DNA from: a virus | Direction: 5' to 3' (one strand) | IMG/VR virus record: IMGVR_UViG_3300046318_000491 | Span: 89,712-153,711 of that record | Length of the DNA stretch: 64,000 bases | Shown here: positions 48,987 through 56,079 of the stretch, in pieces | Layout of the letters: every line of letters starts with the position of its first letter | Position numbering within the stretch: position 1 is the first letter of the stretch | Translations under genes and position numbers: made by a program | The notes under the pieces: generated by a model | The model's input: only the letters and a program-made list of their open reading frames with translations | What the model was told of the DNA's origin: nothing | Database searches by the model: none

Positions 48987-49023
48987 CATTCCCCTTTTCG
49001 TGATGTATCTCATCACTAAGACC

Positions 49024-49052
49024 ATTCTACTCTAGACCCCTGACATTTTGGA
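49024..49052 (-). promoter_or_regulatory. Weak early promoter (HicA-like/XRE operon)
   Basis: -10 TAGAAT at the usual place, but the -35 position reads TCCAAA or CCAAAA, not TTG. Possibly activator-dependent or repressed. Repeat copy about 40 bp upstream. Confidence 0.5.
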
Positions 49053-49091
49053 ATACCCACGCCAAAAGTTTTCGTGTCTGGTCGAACCCTC

Positions 49092-49108
49092 CAGAAAAAA
49101 TAAATACC
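49092..49108 (-). repeat. 17-bp early repeat, copy 12
   Basis: Exact GGTATTTATTTTTTCTG on the minus strand. Confidence 0.95.
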
Positions 49109-49130
49109 TGCCCTGCCAAAAAAATCGGGG

Positions 49131-49169
49131 CAAAAAAAAAACGCTGACGATTTCTCGCCAGCGTTCTTT
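49131..49169 (-). terminator. Early-unit terminator
   Basis: Minus strand AACGCTGGCGA-GAAA-TCGTCAGCGTT with one G-U pair, then ten T residues. Confidence 0.85.
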
Positions 49170-49178
49170 TCGGTGTTT

Positions 49179-49559
49179 TTAGAGAATGTCAATCCTCAAA
49201 GTTGATTCCCCTGCGCCACGCTCGATGGTGTAGCGAGGCTTGATGATGTCGTAAATCTCTGGCATCTCCAACTTCAAAGCCTCCCAGTCGAATGACGCTG
49301 ATGACTGGACAACCTTGACGCTAATCAGACGCTTGCCCTTTGCGTCTGTGCCAATCAGGGTGGTGGCAGTCTTGCCCACGAAATCTAAAATAGCGTCTCG
49401 TGCTGTATCCCCAAGTTCCTTGGACTGCTTGGCAATGTTGCGTGCCTCGCGAAGCGTGTTCACTTCGGTCTGAATCTTGCGAGGTAGGACAAGCAAGTTG
49501 TCCTTGGTGGTGCTGGTAATGCTGGTGGTCGCCTTAGCAACCTTGGTGGTGTTAGCCAT
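49179..49559 (-). CDS. Helical hypothetical protein, similar in plan to the 43343 gene
   Basis: 126 aa from ATG at 49559 after a strong AGGAGG. MANTTKVAKATTSITSTTKD, a central helix, then ILDFVGKTATTLIGTDAKGKRL, VVQSSASFDWEALKLEMPEIYDII and a beta end. The F-x4-L-x4-PE-I-Y motif is like the FDRELMKSLFPEAY end of the 107-aa protein at 43343. Both could be accessory proteins for recombination or nuclease activity, but this is a guess from motif style. Confidence 0.65.
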   Translation of the reverse strand: MANTTKVAKATTSITSTTKDNLLVLPRKIQTEVNTLREARNIAKQSKELGDTARDAILDFVGKTATTLIGTDAKGKRLISVKVVQSSASFDWEALKLEMPEIYDIIKPRYTIERGAGESTLRIDIL

Positions 49560-49603
49560 TTGATTTCCTCCTGTGTTTGTTATCAGTGGGTCTAACAAAA
49601 TCT

Positions 49604-49633
49604 ACTTTACCAGAGTCCTCCGACATTTTACAA
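49604..49633 (-). promoter_or_regulatory. Early promoter (49559 gene)
   Basis: TTGTAA, 18 bp, TAAAGT with GG before the -10; repeat copy 48 bp upstream. Confidence 0.8.
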
Positions 49634-49681
49634 ATCCAAGTGCGTGTTTCGTGGATTATTTTTTTCGGGGTCGGAAAGTTC

Positions 49682-49698
49682 CAGAAAAAATAAATACC
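49682..49698 (-). repeat. 17-bp early repeat, copy 13
   Basis: Exact GGTATTTATTTTTTCTG on the minus strand. Confidence 0.95.
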
Positions 49699-49708
49699 CT
49701 CCGTCGAA

Positions 49709-49732
49709 AGAAAAACGAGGCTTACGCCTCGC
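49709..49732 (-). terminator. Terminator overlapping a stop codon
   Basis: Minus strand GCGAGGC-GTAA-GCCTCGT then TTTTC. The 5' stem arm encodes the last residues of the Api92-like gene and its TAA (49724-49722) falls in the loop. Confidence 0.75.
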
Positions 49733-50579
49733 TCTCCTCGTCCAATGTCGGGAACAACTTTTGACCCGTGTTCTCGTCCACGACCCAGAATGAATCTGAA
49801 TCCTCTGCGGTTAGTTCGTCCAACTTGTCTTGGGCAACTTCCCACGCACCCTCCGCTGAAGTTGCTCGCACAATGTATCGGCGTTCAACGACAACAACGA
49901 AGTCCGTTTCCTGACGAGGGCAGTCCTCGTAAAAGTCTTCCTCGTCTCCGTTTTCGCAAGCCCAGCAGGCTCGACCCAATGCGTCATAGTCGGCGTGGCT
50001 CTGCGGAATGTCCCACTCCCTCGTCATGATTAGCGACTTTGTAGGCACGCCGTTCTCGTCTACATCATCTCCGTCTGACGAAGTGAACTCCGCACCCCAG
50101 CCCTGTTCCTCCTCGCAAGAAAAGTCGAACGAAAGTTCTGGGTGCTGTCGAACGATAGCCGTGAATACCTGCTCTGGGATTCCCCATGCCGTTTCAAACG
50201 AGTAGCCCAAGTAAGCCGCTTTATCGTCCGTCATGTCCGTCAAGTTCACGCTACCAGCGTCCCACTTCACGCCCCAGTTGCTGACATTCCAGTCATACCA
50301 GCCGTCTGATTCGTGTTTCATAGCAATAGCCATGCGGTCTTCCATGCTCATCTCGGCGTATCCGTCTGGCTTGTAATCGCTCGCCCCGAAGTAGCGTGGC
50401 TTGTTCTCTGGTTCAATGAAGTTCCAGAACGATAGCGGTGAGGCGTTCTCGTCCTTGTATTCAAGCACGCCGTCCTCGCTGATTCCGCTAGGGGCAATCT
50501 TGCTCGCCTTATCACGAAACGCAATCAGGTCTTTAGCCGTGCCGTTTACATTCATGTTGTTGTAGACCCAGTTAGGCAT
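49722..50579 (-). CDS. Api92-like / ferredoxin-fold phage protein
   Basis: 285 aa from ATG at 50579, chosen because MPNWVYNNMNVNG is the usual N-terminus of the Api92-like family (ferredoxin-like fold). Middle: SPLSFWNFIEPE, YDWNVSNWGVKWDAG, and YSFETAWGIPEQVF, typical of the family. An acidic region with CWACENG and a C-terminal VVVVERRYIVRATSAEGAWEVA domain are added, so the protein is longer than simple members. Function of the family is unknown. Confidence 0.8.
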   Translation of the reverse strand: MPNWVYNNMNVNGTAKDLIAFRDKASKIAPSGISEDGVLEYKDENASPLSFWNFIEPENKPRYFGASDYKPDGYAEMSMEDRMAIAMKHESDGWYDWNVSNWGVKWDAGSVNLTDMTDDKAAYLGYSFETAWGIPEQVFTAIVRQHPELSFDFSCEEEQGWGAEFTSSDGDDVDENGVPTKSLIMTREWDIPQSHADYDALGRACWACENGDEEDFYEDCPRQETDFVVVVERRYIVRATSAEGAWEVAQDKLDELTAEDSDSFWVVDENTGQKLFPTLDEESEA

Positions 50580-50581
50580 TT

Positions 50582-50875
50582 CTACCACGCACCCTTGTCT
50601 ACATCAAGCCTGTGAGCGTCAATCATTTCATTCACAGTTTCACCTGCGAACATCTTGGCTACCGCCAATCGTGTTGCGAGTTCTGGCTCGTTCAACTTCT
50701 GTGCCAACTTCTCTGCCAACGCCAGCACCTTATACATGGTTGGGTCGCAGTAGCCATCTCGGCAGTAGTCCTCTACCAGCACGCCAATCGTGGCAAGTGC
50801 CATGCCAGCAATCTCGTGGTCGTCTAGTTCCATGTGGTCTAGTTCGTCCATGTTTCCTGAACAGTTATTACACAT
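50582..50875 (-). CDS. Hypothetical protein with N-terminal CNNC
   Basis: 97 aa from ATG at 50875 after AAAGGGG. MCNNCSGNMDELDHMELDDHEIAG is Cys- and acid-rich; the rest is helical (YKVLALAEKLAQKLNEPELATRLAVAK). The next gene starts right at its stop. Not recognised. Confidence 0.65.
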   Translation of the reverse strand: MCNNCSGNMDELDHMELDDHEIAGMALATIGVLVEDYCRDGYCDPTMYKVLALAEKLAQKLNEPELATRLAVAKMFAGETVNEMIDAHRLDVDKGAW

Positions 50876-50906
50876 TTGAAATCCCCTTTCTTGGAATCGT
50901 ATTAGA

Positions 50907-50935
50907 ACTTTACCATAGACTTCCGACAAATACAA
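50907..50935 (-). promoter_or_regulatory. Early promoter (50875 operon)
   Basis: TTGTAT, 17 bp, TAAAGT with GG before the -10; repeat copy 48 bp upstream. Confidence 0.82.
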
Positions 50936-50983
50936 ACACCATTCGTTAGAAGTTTCTCTTTCTTTTTTGCGACTCGGAACTGA

Positions 50984-51000
50984 CAGAAAAAATAAATACC
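50984..51000 (-). repeat. 17-bp early repeat, copy 14
   Basis: Exact GGTATTTATTTTTTCTG on the minus strand. Confidence 0.95.
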
Positions 51001-51095
51001 ACCCCGCTGAAAAAAAATCCCGCTGAACTTTCCACGAGACCAATCCGTGTTCGTTGGAAGTGGAATGGCATTTTGTAATCGCACGAGCAAACAAA

Positions 51096-51131
51096 AAACC
51101 CCCAACAATCCGTGAGGACTATCGGGGGCTA
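51096..51131 (-). terminator. Terminator after the VWA gene
   Basis: Minus strand CCCCCGAT ... GTTGGGGG then TTTTTTG, with extra pairing inside. Confidence 0.8.
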
Positions 51132-51138
51132 AGTGGTG

Positions 51139-51187
51139 TCCACTAGCGAACCAACGAAAGGACGAACAAACGCAATCCGCTAGTGGA
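51139..51187 (-). other. Long 3' UTR hairpin after the VWA gene
   Basis: Perfect 10-bp stem TCCACTAGCG / CGCTAGTGGA around a 29-nt loop, between the VWA stop and its terminator. Likely an mRNA 3'-end stabiliser or a regulatory structure. Confidence 0.55.
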
Positions 51188-51199
51188 ACTCTGCTTCCC

Positions 51200-52954
51200 C
51201 TAAACGCTCGCTTTCATGAGTGCGTCCGTTGCGCTCTTGCCAATCGCAAACGCAATCTCCTTGGTCTCCAGTCCGTCTAAGACCACGCCGTTTCCACCGA
51301 CCAACTGCGCACCTAAACCACGCCCACATTCCTTTGGCGTAATCCAGAGAACTGCCACGCCGTTTTCCTTACACAAGCGAGCCGTCTCTTTCGCTCGGTT
51401 AGTTTCCTCGCCTGTGTAATGTCCGTCTGAAACGACAACCAACAAACGCACGCCGTTTCCGTTGGTCAAGTCAAGTGCGCCGTCAAGTGCTTTGAACGCC
51501 TTGCCAAAAAGTTCCGTTCCGTCTGGTGCGGTATAGACCGAAACCTTTTCCAATCGCTGACCGACCTTGAGAGTCGGGAATACGCCAGAGCCATAGTAGA
51601 CCATAGCGGTCTTGGCTTGAACTCGGCGACCTGCTTCGCCAAGAACCCAAGCCGTAGTTGCCATGCTCTCCATAGCCGAACCCATAGAACCGCTAATGTC
51701 CACCATGATTCCGATAGAGAGTGTCGGGTCGTCTGTGTGCTTGCGTGTCTTGTGCTTCCATGCTGGATTCAAGTCTCGCACGCCCTTGGCTTTCAACGCT
51801 TCGTTCTGAACAAGCACTCGTGCCTTTAGGCGACCAACTGGCTCGTGAGACTTGATTACAGTTTCCGAGCGTTCACGATACTTTGCCTTTTCCAACATCT
51901 GACCAATCTTGACTGCGCTTGCTCGCTCGTGTCCAGTTGGGTTGCGCTGTTCTTGTAGGCGTGAACGAGAACCAGAACCCTCTGACCCAGTTGCCTTGGC
52001 AAAAACTTCTTTGGCTTCCTGCTTCGATTCGCTCTGACGCTTCGATTCGCTCTGACGCTCTTTGGCTTCCTGCTTCCAATCCTCTTGGGTCTGCTGGTCT
52101 GACAAGTCCATAGACGCTGACATGGCTGTCTCACCTGCGTCTGATTCCATAGCGTCCATGAGTTCCTTTAGAAACTCTGGCACGCCACCCTGACCTGATT
52201 CGCCCTCTGGGTCTGCCTCTTTCAAAAGGTCGTTCCACTTTTCGGCGAGCGCAATCCCACGAGCAATCTCGCTCGTGTGTAGCGACTGGAACTCCACCCA
52301 GATAGAACGCAAGTTGTTGAACAAGTCCATGCCAATCACTTCGACAACCTTGTCGAAAGTTGATTTCACATCTGACAACTTGACAACTCCTGCGTCCACT
52401 CGTGCCAACGCTAATGCTGATACATGAGCGCACGCACGAATCTCTGTAAGATTCGCTATGGCTTCCTCGTCTACTCCCTGTAATGCGAGACCAAGTGCTG
52501 ACGAGCGCAAGAACAACTGATTCTCTGGCATTTGAATAACGCCCTTGCGTTCGATTCGTGATTCGTCTAGCAACTGAAAAGTGTTGAATACCTTTTCGTC
52601 CATAGACTTTAGGGCTGTCTTATCCCAGAGTGAGTAGCGAGCGTGAAGTGCCTCGTGATAAATCACGCCAGTTGGCTCTGCCCAATCGTATTGGGTTGTT
52701 CGCTCTGTAAAGTCGCCAACCATTTTCGGGGTCGTTGCTTTACCAAACGCCTGTGGAATGTTGATTTCGATTTCGGCTGTGTCTGTAAGGAAACAAGCAA
52801 GTGCCACGCCCATACCTGCGTCCTCACCTGCGTAAACTGCCAAGTCGTTTCGACCTGACCATGCGTTTACAACTGTGCCAATCTCTGCGCAAGTCTTTAG
52901 CCACTCTGGGGTAGTTGCGCTGGTGCGTGTTGCTAGTCGTGAAAAGTGAGACAT
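51200..52954 (-). CDS. VWA-domain protein with HExxH motif (CobT-like partner)
   Basis: 584 aa. The N-terminal region holds HEALHARYS at residues 100-108, an HExxH zinc motif. Residues about 250-345 are low-complexity and charged with a QSESKRQSESKQ repeat. The C-terminal 180 residues form a von Willebrand A domain with MIDAS DISGS (near 420) and later VVVSDGHYTGEE. VWA proteins of this kind pair with MoxR/CobS-type AAA ATPases, and such an ATPase lies 106 bp upstream in the same orientation. The pair probably remodels a protein complex; target unknown. Own promoter with an embedded inverted repeat. Confidence 0.85.
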   Translation of the reverse strand: MSHFSRLATRTSATTPEWLKTCAEIGTVVNAWSGRNDLAVYAGEDAGMGVALACFLTDTAEIEINIPQAFGKATTPKMVGDFTERTTQYDWAEPTGVIYHEALHARYSLWDKTALKSMDEKVFNTFQLLDESRIERKGVIQMPENQLFLRSSALGLALQGVDEEAIANLTEIRACAHVSALALARVDAGVVKLSDVKSTFDKVVEVIGMDLFNNLRSIWVEFQSLHTSEIARGIALAEKWNDLLKEADPEGESGQGGVPEFLKELMDAMESDAGETAMSASMDLSDQQTQEDWKQEAKERQSESKRQSESKQEAKEVFAKATGSEGSGSRSRLQEQRNPTGHERASAVKIGQMLEKAKYRERSETVIKSHEPVGRLKARVLVQNEALKAKGVRDLNPAWKHKTRKHTDDPTLSIGIMVDISGSMGSAMESMATTAWVLGEAGRRVQAKTAMVYYGSGVFPTLKVGQRLEKVSVYTAPDGTELFGKAFKALDGALDLTNGNGVRLLVVVSDGHYTGEETNRAKETARLCKENGVAVLWITPKECGRGLGAQLVGGNGVVLDGLETKEIAFAIGKSATDALMKASV

Positions 52955-52996
52955 GATTTCGTCCTTTCGTTGTCTCTTGCTTTGTTGCTAAATCCA

Positions 52997-53025
52997 ACCT
53001 TACCAGAGTTGGTAGGGGAACGCAA
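52997..53025 (-). promoter_or_regulatory. Promoter of the VWA gene
   Basis: TTGCGT, 17 bp, TAAGGT with GG before the -10, on the minus strand. The -35 lies inside the loop of the 53011-53040 inverted repeat. Confidence 0.75.
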
Positions 53026-53040
53026 GTTCATTCCCCTACC
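53011..53040 (-). promoter_or_regulatory. 10-bp inverted repeat around the VWA -35 box
   Basis: GGTAGGGGAA and TTCCCCTACC separated by 10 bp. No T-run follows, so an operator is more likely than a terminator; as RNA it could also attenuate read-through from the AAA gene. Confidence 0.65.
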
Positions 53041-53060
53041 TTTTCTAGTAGAACGGATTA

Positions 53061-54089
53061 CTAGATTTTCGCTGGCATTACTGCTTCGCCGAAAACTCGT
53101 GTGAATACATCTGCCACGACTGACCTGTCAATCTCTGGTGCGCTGGCAAGTAGATTCTGAATCGCCCACTTTGAACCAAACAAGTTGGTCAAGTCTCGGA
53201 ACGCAAGCAACTCTCGGAACTGTGGAGACCATGAAGTCTCACCGTTCGACTGCTTCTTGGCAAGATTCTGTGAAGCCGAAACTGCTGTCGCTGGAACGCC
53301 CAACTTCTTAGCCAATGCCCAGTCTGTTGTCATTTCAACCTGAACGCTGAATCGTGATAGCAACGCTTCTGAAAGTCGAACTCCAGGTGCGTTAGGGTTG
53401 GTCGCACCAATGACGAAAAATCCGTCCTTTGCCTTGACTGTGCCTCGCTCTGGATTCTGGGTAATGGTGATTTCCTTGCGTCCGTCCATGAGACCATAAA
53501 CGGCAGACAAGACCTTTGGGTCAATGAGACCAATCTCGTCAATCAAAAGAACCTTGCCCTCCTCTGCTGACTTGACCAATGCGCCGTCCACCCATTCAAA
53601 AGAACCACTTGGGGTCTGAACATAGCCACCAATGAAGTCTGAAAGTTCGGTGTCGCCTGAACCAAGAACTGTGTAAAGGTCGTCTGGGAACGCACCCTCA
53701 ACGCACGCTGTCTTACCAGTTCCAGGTGCGCCATAGAGTAGAACATACTGACCTGCGCCACGAGCCTTGCGTAGAACCTCAATGTCTGTGTGGTCGCCCC
53801 AAGGACGAGCGTAGTAGTCCTGACCATTTGGTCGAACATACTTCTCTGCCCCTGCTAATGCTTCCACATTCACATTCCCTCTAGTAGACTTTGGCTTCGG
53901 AGTGCCAGTTCCGATTTTAGCACGAACATTTGCTCGTGCGCTGGCTGGCATAAGTGAGTCCAAACCTGCTGGAACTGCGCTTGGCTTTTCGTGCTGAATC
54001 GCAACGCCATAAATCAGACTTGATAGGTCTGGGTATAGCGTGTCAATAGTTTCCTCTGGTGCTGTTGCTGGTGCTGTAATGGTAGTCAT
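53061..54089 (-). CDS. AAA+ ATPase, MoxR/CobS-like
   Basis: 342 aa. Walker A GAPGTGKT at 120-127, Walker B VLLIDEIGLID near 180-190, sensor-1 IGATNPN, and an Arg-finger-like LSRFSVQVEM region. The N-terminal 80 residues are a disordered-looking Lys/Thr/Pro linker. It precedes the VWA/HExxH gene, the classic MoxR-VWA pairing; ATP-driven remodelling of the partner's target is expected. It follows the 178-aa gene by 24 bp and is probably transcribed with it. Confidence 0.9.
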   Translation of the reverse strand: MTTITAPATAPEETIDTLYPDLSSLIYGVAIQHEKPSAVPAGLDSLMPASARANVRAKIGTGTPKPKSTRGNVNVEALAGAEKYVRPNGQDYYARPWGDHTDIEVLRKARGAGQYVLLYGAPGTGKTACVEGAFPDDLYTVLGSGDTELSDFIGGYVQTPSGSFEWVDGALVKSAEEGKVLLIDEIGLIDPKVLSAVYGLMDGRKEITITQNPERGTVKAKDGFFVIGATNPNAPGVRLSEALLSRFSVQVEMTTDWALAKKLGVPATAVSASQNLAKKQSNGETSWSPQFRELLAFRDLTNLFGSKWAIQNLLASAPEIDRSVVADVFTRVFGEAVMPAKI

Positions 54090-54113
54090 GATTTTTCCGT
54101 CCTTTTTCTCTGA

Positions 54114-54650
54114 CTAAACTGTGGCTGGTGCTGGAGTGATAAACAACTTCTCTGGGAATCCAAGGGCAACTCGTGTCTTTTGGATTCGGCGTAGTGCGCT
54201 CGCTGGTGCTTTGTAATCACGAACATCTGTGAAATCTACATCTGTCATTTCAAAAACGATAGGGCGATTTCCACGCAAGGTCTTTAGACCATACATCATT
54301 TGACGCTTTAGAGTTCGCTCTACCTGCTCTGCCATGTTCAACGCCTTGTCCTCTGGTGCGAGAGTAGCCATTTCCTTGTCAATGCGAATACGATTCATGC
54401 GCCACTGCTTTCGTGGAGACCACTCTGAAACTGTGCGAGAAACAATCGCCATGTCTACTGGCTCGCCCTTTTCGTTAGTTCCCTGTGGGGTAATAAGAAT
54501 CTGGGTTGTCTGGTCTCCCTTGTCATTTGGAAACTCTAGGTAGATTCCCCTGCCCATAATACGAGGCTTATTTGAAGTCTCGCCTAGTGCTACTGCTTCT
54601 GCGACTTCTGGGGCTAGTTCCCCAAAAGTTCCCAATGAATCTGGATTCAT
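54114..54650 (-). CDS. Hypothetical protein of the AAA-VWA module
   Basis: 178 aa from ATG at 54650 after AAAGGA. N-terminal helix (LGTFGELAPEVAEAVALGE), a beta part with RGIYLEFPNDKGDQTTQILITP, then WSPRKQWRMNRIRIDKEM and a basic C-terminal region. No family recognised. It heads the operon leading into the AAA ATPase, so it may be an adaptor or substrate. Confidence 0.65.
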   Translation of the reverse strand: MNPDSLGTFGELAPEVAEAVALGETSNKPRIMGRGIYLEFPNDKGDQTTQILITPQGTNEKGEPVDMAIVSRTVSEWSPRKQWRMNRIRIDKEMATLAPEDKALNMAEQVERTLKRQMMYGLKTLRGNRPIVFEMTDVDFTDVRDYKAPASALRRIQKTRVALGFPEKLFITPAPATV

Positions 54651-54695
54651 GATTCGTCCTTTCAATCTGTGTCGCTGGATTTTTCCAACAAGTTC

Positions 54696-54725
54696 AACTT
54701 ACCATAGTTCGTTGGAAGTTGTCAA
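54696..54725 (-). promoter_or_regulatory. Promoter of the 54650-AAA operon
   Basis: TTGACA, 18 bp, TAAGTT with GG before the -10. The inverted repeat TTGGAA (54712-54717) / TTCCAA (54731-54736) flanks the -35, and GGAATGAACTTG is shared with the VWA promoter. Confidence 0.8.
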
Positions 54726-54753
54726 GTTCATTCCAAACTATTTTTTGGCGTGT

Positions 54754-55287
54754 CTAAAAGTGGAAGTCCACTGGGATTAGAAACTGGTTGTCTGGGCGTG
54801 TGGCTACTCGCGTTGTGAAGTAGCGCAAGTTTCCTGTCCAGTTCTCTATGTCATAGATACCTGTGTCGCAAGTCCATTCATCATCTAGGATTTGCGCCAA
54901 CTTCTTGGTAGCCCACAAGTCCATGTTGAGACCACTTGCGTAAGGGTCATAAGAATAGGTAGTTAGGTCAATCGCCTTTGACTTGTATTCACGAATGGAA
55001 GCCATTCGTTCCTCTAGGTAGCGAGTGATTACTTCCTCTGCTCGTGCTGGGTCATCTGAATAGCGCAAGTGGTTGGGATTAGTATCTGGGGTCTTGAACT
55101 CCCCATTCTCATTCACATCACCAAAGACTGCGCCAGACCAACGTCCTGCGAAGTTTAGGGAGTCTGAGTTGCTGGCGTTATGCCAATCAGACCAGCGAGG
55201 CTCGCCATCGCTGAAGTGGCTTTCGACATTACTAAACGCTTCCTCTGGGGTCTCTGCCTCCACGAGGATAATCTGGCATACGTGCAT
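54754..55287 (-). CDS. Hypothetical protein
   Basis: 177 aa. MHVCQIILVEAETPEEAFSNV looks like a ferredoxin-fold start; then WSDWHNASNSDSLNFAGRWSG, a helical middle and WATKKLAQILDDEW ... IENWTGNLRYFTTRV near the end. Phage-type hypothetical. First gene after the right-most copy of the early repeat. Confidence 0.65.
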   Translation of the reverse strand: MHVCQIILVEAETPEEAFSNVESHFSDGEPRWSDWHNASNSDSLNFAGRWSGAVFGDVNENGEFKTPDTNPNHLRYSDDPARAEEVITRYLEERMASIREYKSKAIDLTTYSYDPYASGLNMDLWATKKLAQILDDEWTCDTGIYDIENWTGNLRYFTTRVATRPDNQFLIPVDFHF

Positions 55288-55319
55288 TTTTCGTCCTTTC
55301 AGTTATAAAACTTACTTGA

Positions 55320-55348
55320 ACTTTACCAGATACCTCTGACATTTTCAA
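55320..55348 (-). promoter_or_regulatory. Early promoter (55287 gene)
   Basis: TTGAAA, 17 bp, TAAAGT with GG before the -10; repeat copy 25 bp upstream. Confidence 0.82.
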
Positions 55349-55373
55349 ATCGCCGCGCTCGCGGTATTCGTGT

Positions 55374-55390
55374 CAGAAAAAATAAATACC
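55374..55390 (-). repeat. 17-bp early repeat, copy 15
   Basis: Exact GGTATTTATTTTTTCTG on the minus strand, starting 3 bp after the stop of the 55690 gene with no terminator between. Confidence 0.95.
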
Positions 55391-55393
55391 TGA

Positions 55394-55690
55394 CTACTCG
55401 TCGAATTCCAACGGGTCATACTCTTCCGTTGAATCGAAGATGTCCGATAGAGGTGTAACTGCTGAGTCTGGTTCTAATACATTGCTGGCGCATTCGGTGC
55501 ACACCAACCACTGGGTCTCATCGTCTAGCGCTACAGCAAATGGGAAGTAGGCACCCGCTATGTGTCCGACGTCTTCAAAGCATGCAGCACATTCAGCACC
55601 GTCGAGGTCTTCAATCTCTAACAGTCCTGCTTGTATACCGTGGTCGACATCGGTGTTGTTTTCCATCACGTGGAGTTCTACGTTTCTCAT
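55394..55690 (-). CDS. Acidic zinc-ribbon-like protein
   Basis: 98 aa, very acidic. CAAC and CTEC knuckles about 30 residues apart with hydrophobic strands between (GAYFPFAVALDDETQWLV). A later ATG (MENNTDVDHG) is possible. Not recognised further. Confidence 0.6.
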   Translation of the reverse strand: MRNVELHVMENNTDVDHGIQAGLLEIEDLDGAECAACFEDVGHIAGAYFPFAVALDDETQWLVCTECASNVLEPDSAVTPLSDIFDSTEEYDPLEFDE

Positions 55691-55770
55691 AGGGTTATGT
55701 TACCCCGTTCTCCAGATGGTGATTCGGGAGAAGCGCTCGCCGCAGTCAAGAGCACGCCGTTCGTTAGAAG

Positions 55771-56079
55771 TTAGCGGATCTTGCTGAGCTGCTCGTCAAC
55801 GTTCTTCTTCCGTCGAGGTGGGAGGAGCTTCGTTAGAAGTTGCAGCGGGGTGAGCTTCTCATCAGTTGGGACCGAGCCGTATTTGTGTAGAAGCTTCAAG
55901 AGCAGGCCGGCAATGAACAGGTCATCACTGAATGCCATCCATGGGAAGAGAAGATCGAACGGATCGATCGGGATCACCAGGTATGTGAGACATATAGTCG
56001 CGATGACTTTAACCCACCAGGGTGCCCGTTGGAACTGAGCAATGTACTGACGAAGAGCATTCTTGATTCTAGTACGCAT
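55771..56079 (-). CDS. DUF1232-like (YkvA-type) membrane protein
   Basis: 102 aa from ATG at 56079 (an earlier in-frame ATG at 56103 is less likely). WWVKVIATICLTYLVIPIDPFDLLFPWMAFSDDL holds the Y-L-x-x-P-I-D pattern of DUF1232, with one hydrophobic helix. The C-terminus is basic. It overlaps the oxygenase gene by 11 bp. Function of the family is unknown. Confidence 0.7.
   Translation of the reverse strand: MRTRIKNALRQYIAQFQRAPWWVKVIATICLTYLVIPIDPFDLLFPWMAFSDDLFIAGLLLKLLHKYGSVPTDEKLTPLQLLTKLLPPRRKKNVDEQLSKIR

Noticed and set aside
41713-55390. CRISPR array from the regularly spaced 17-bp repeats
   Set aside because: The repeats are 560-4370 bp apart with genes between, not 30-40 bp spacers.
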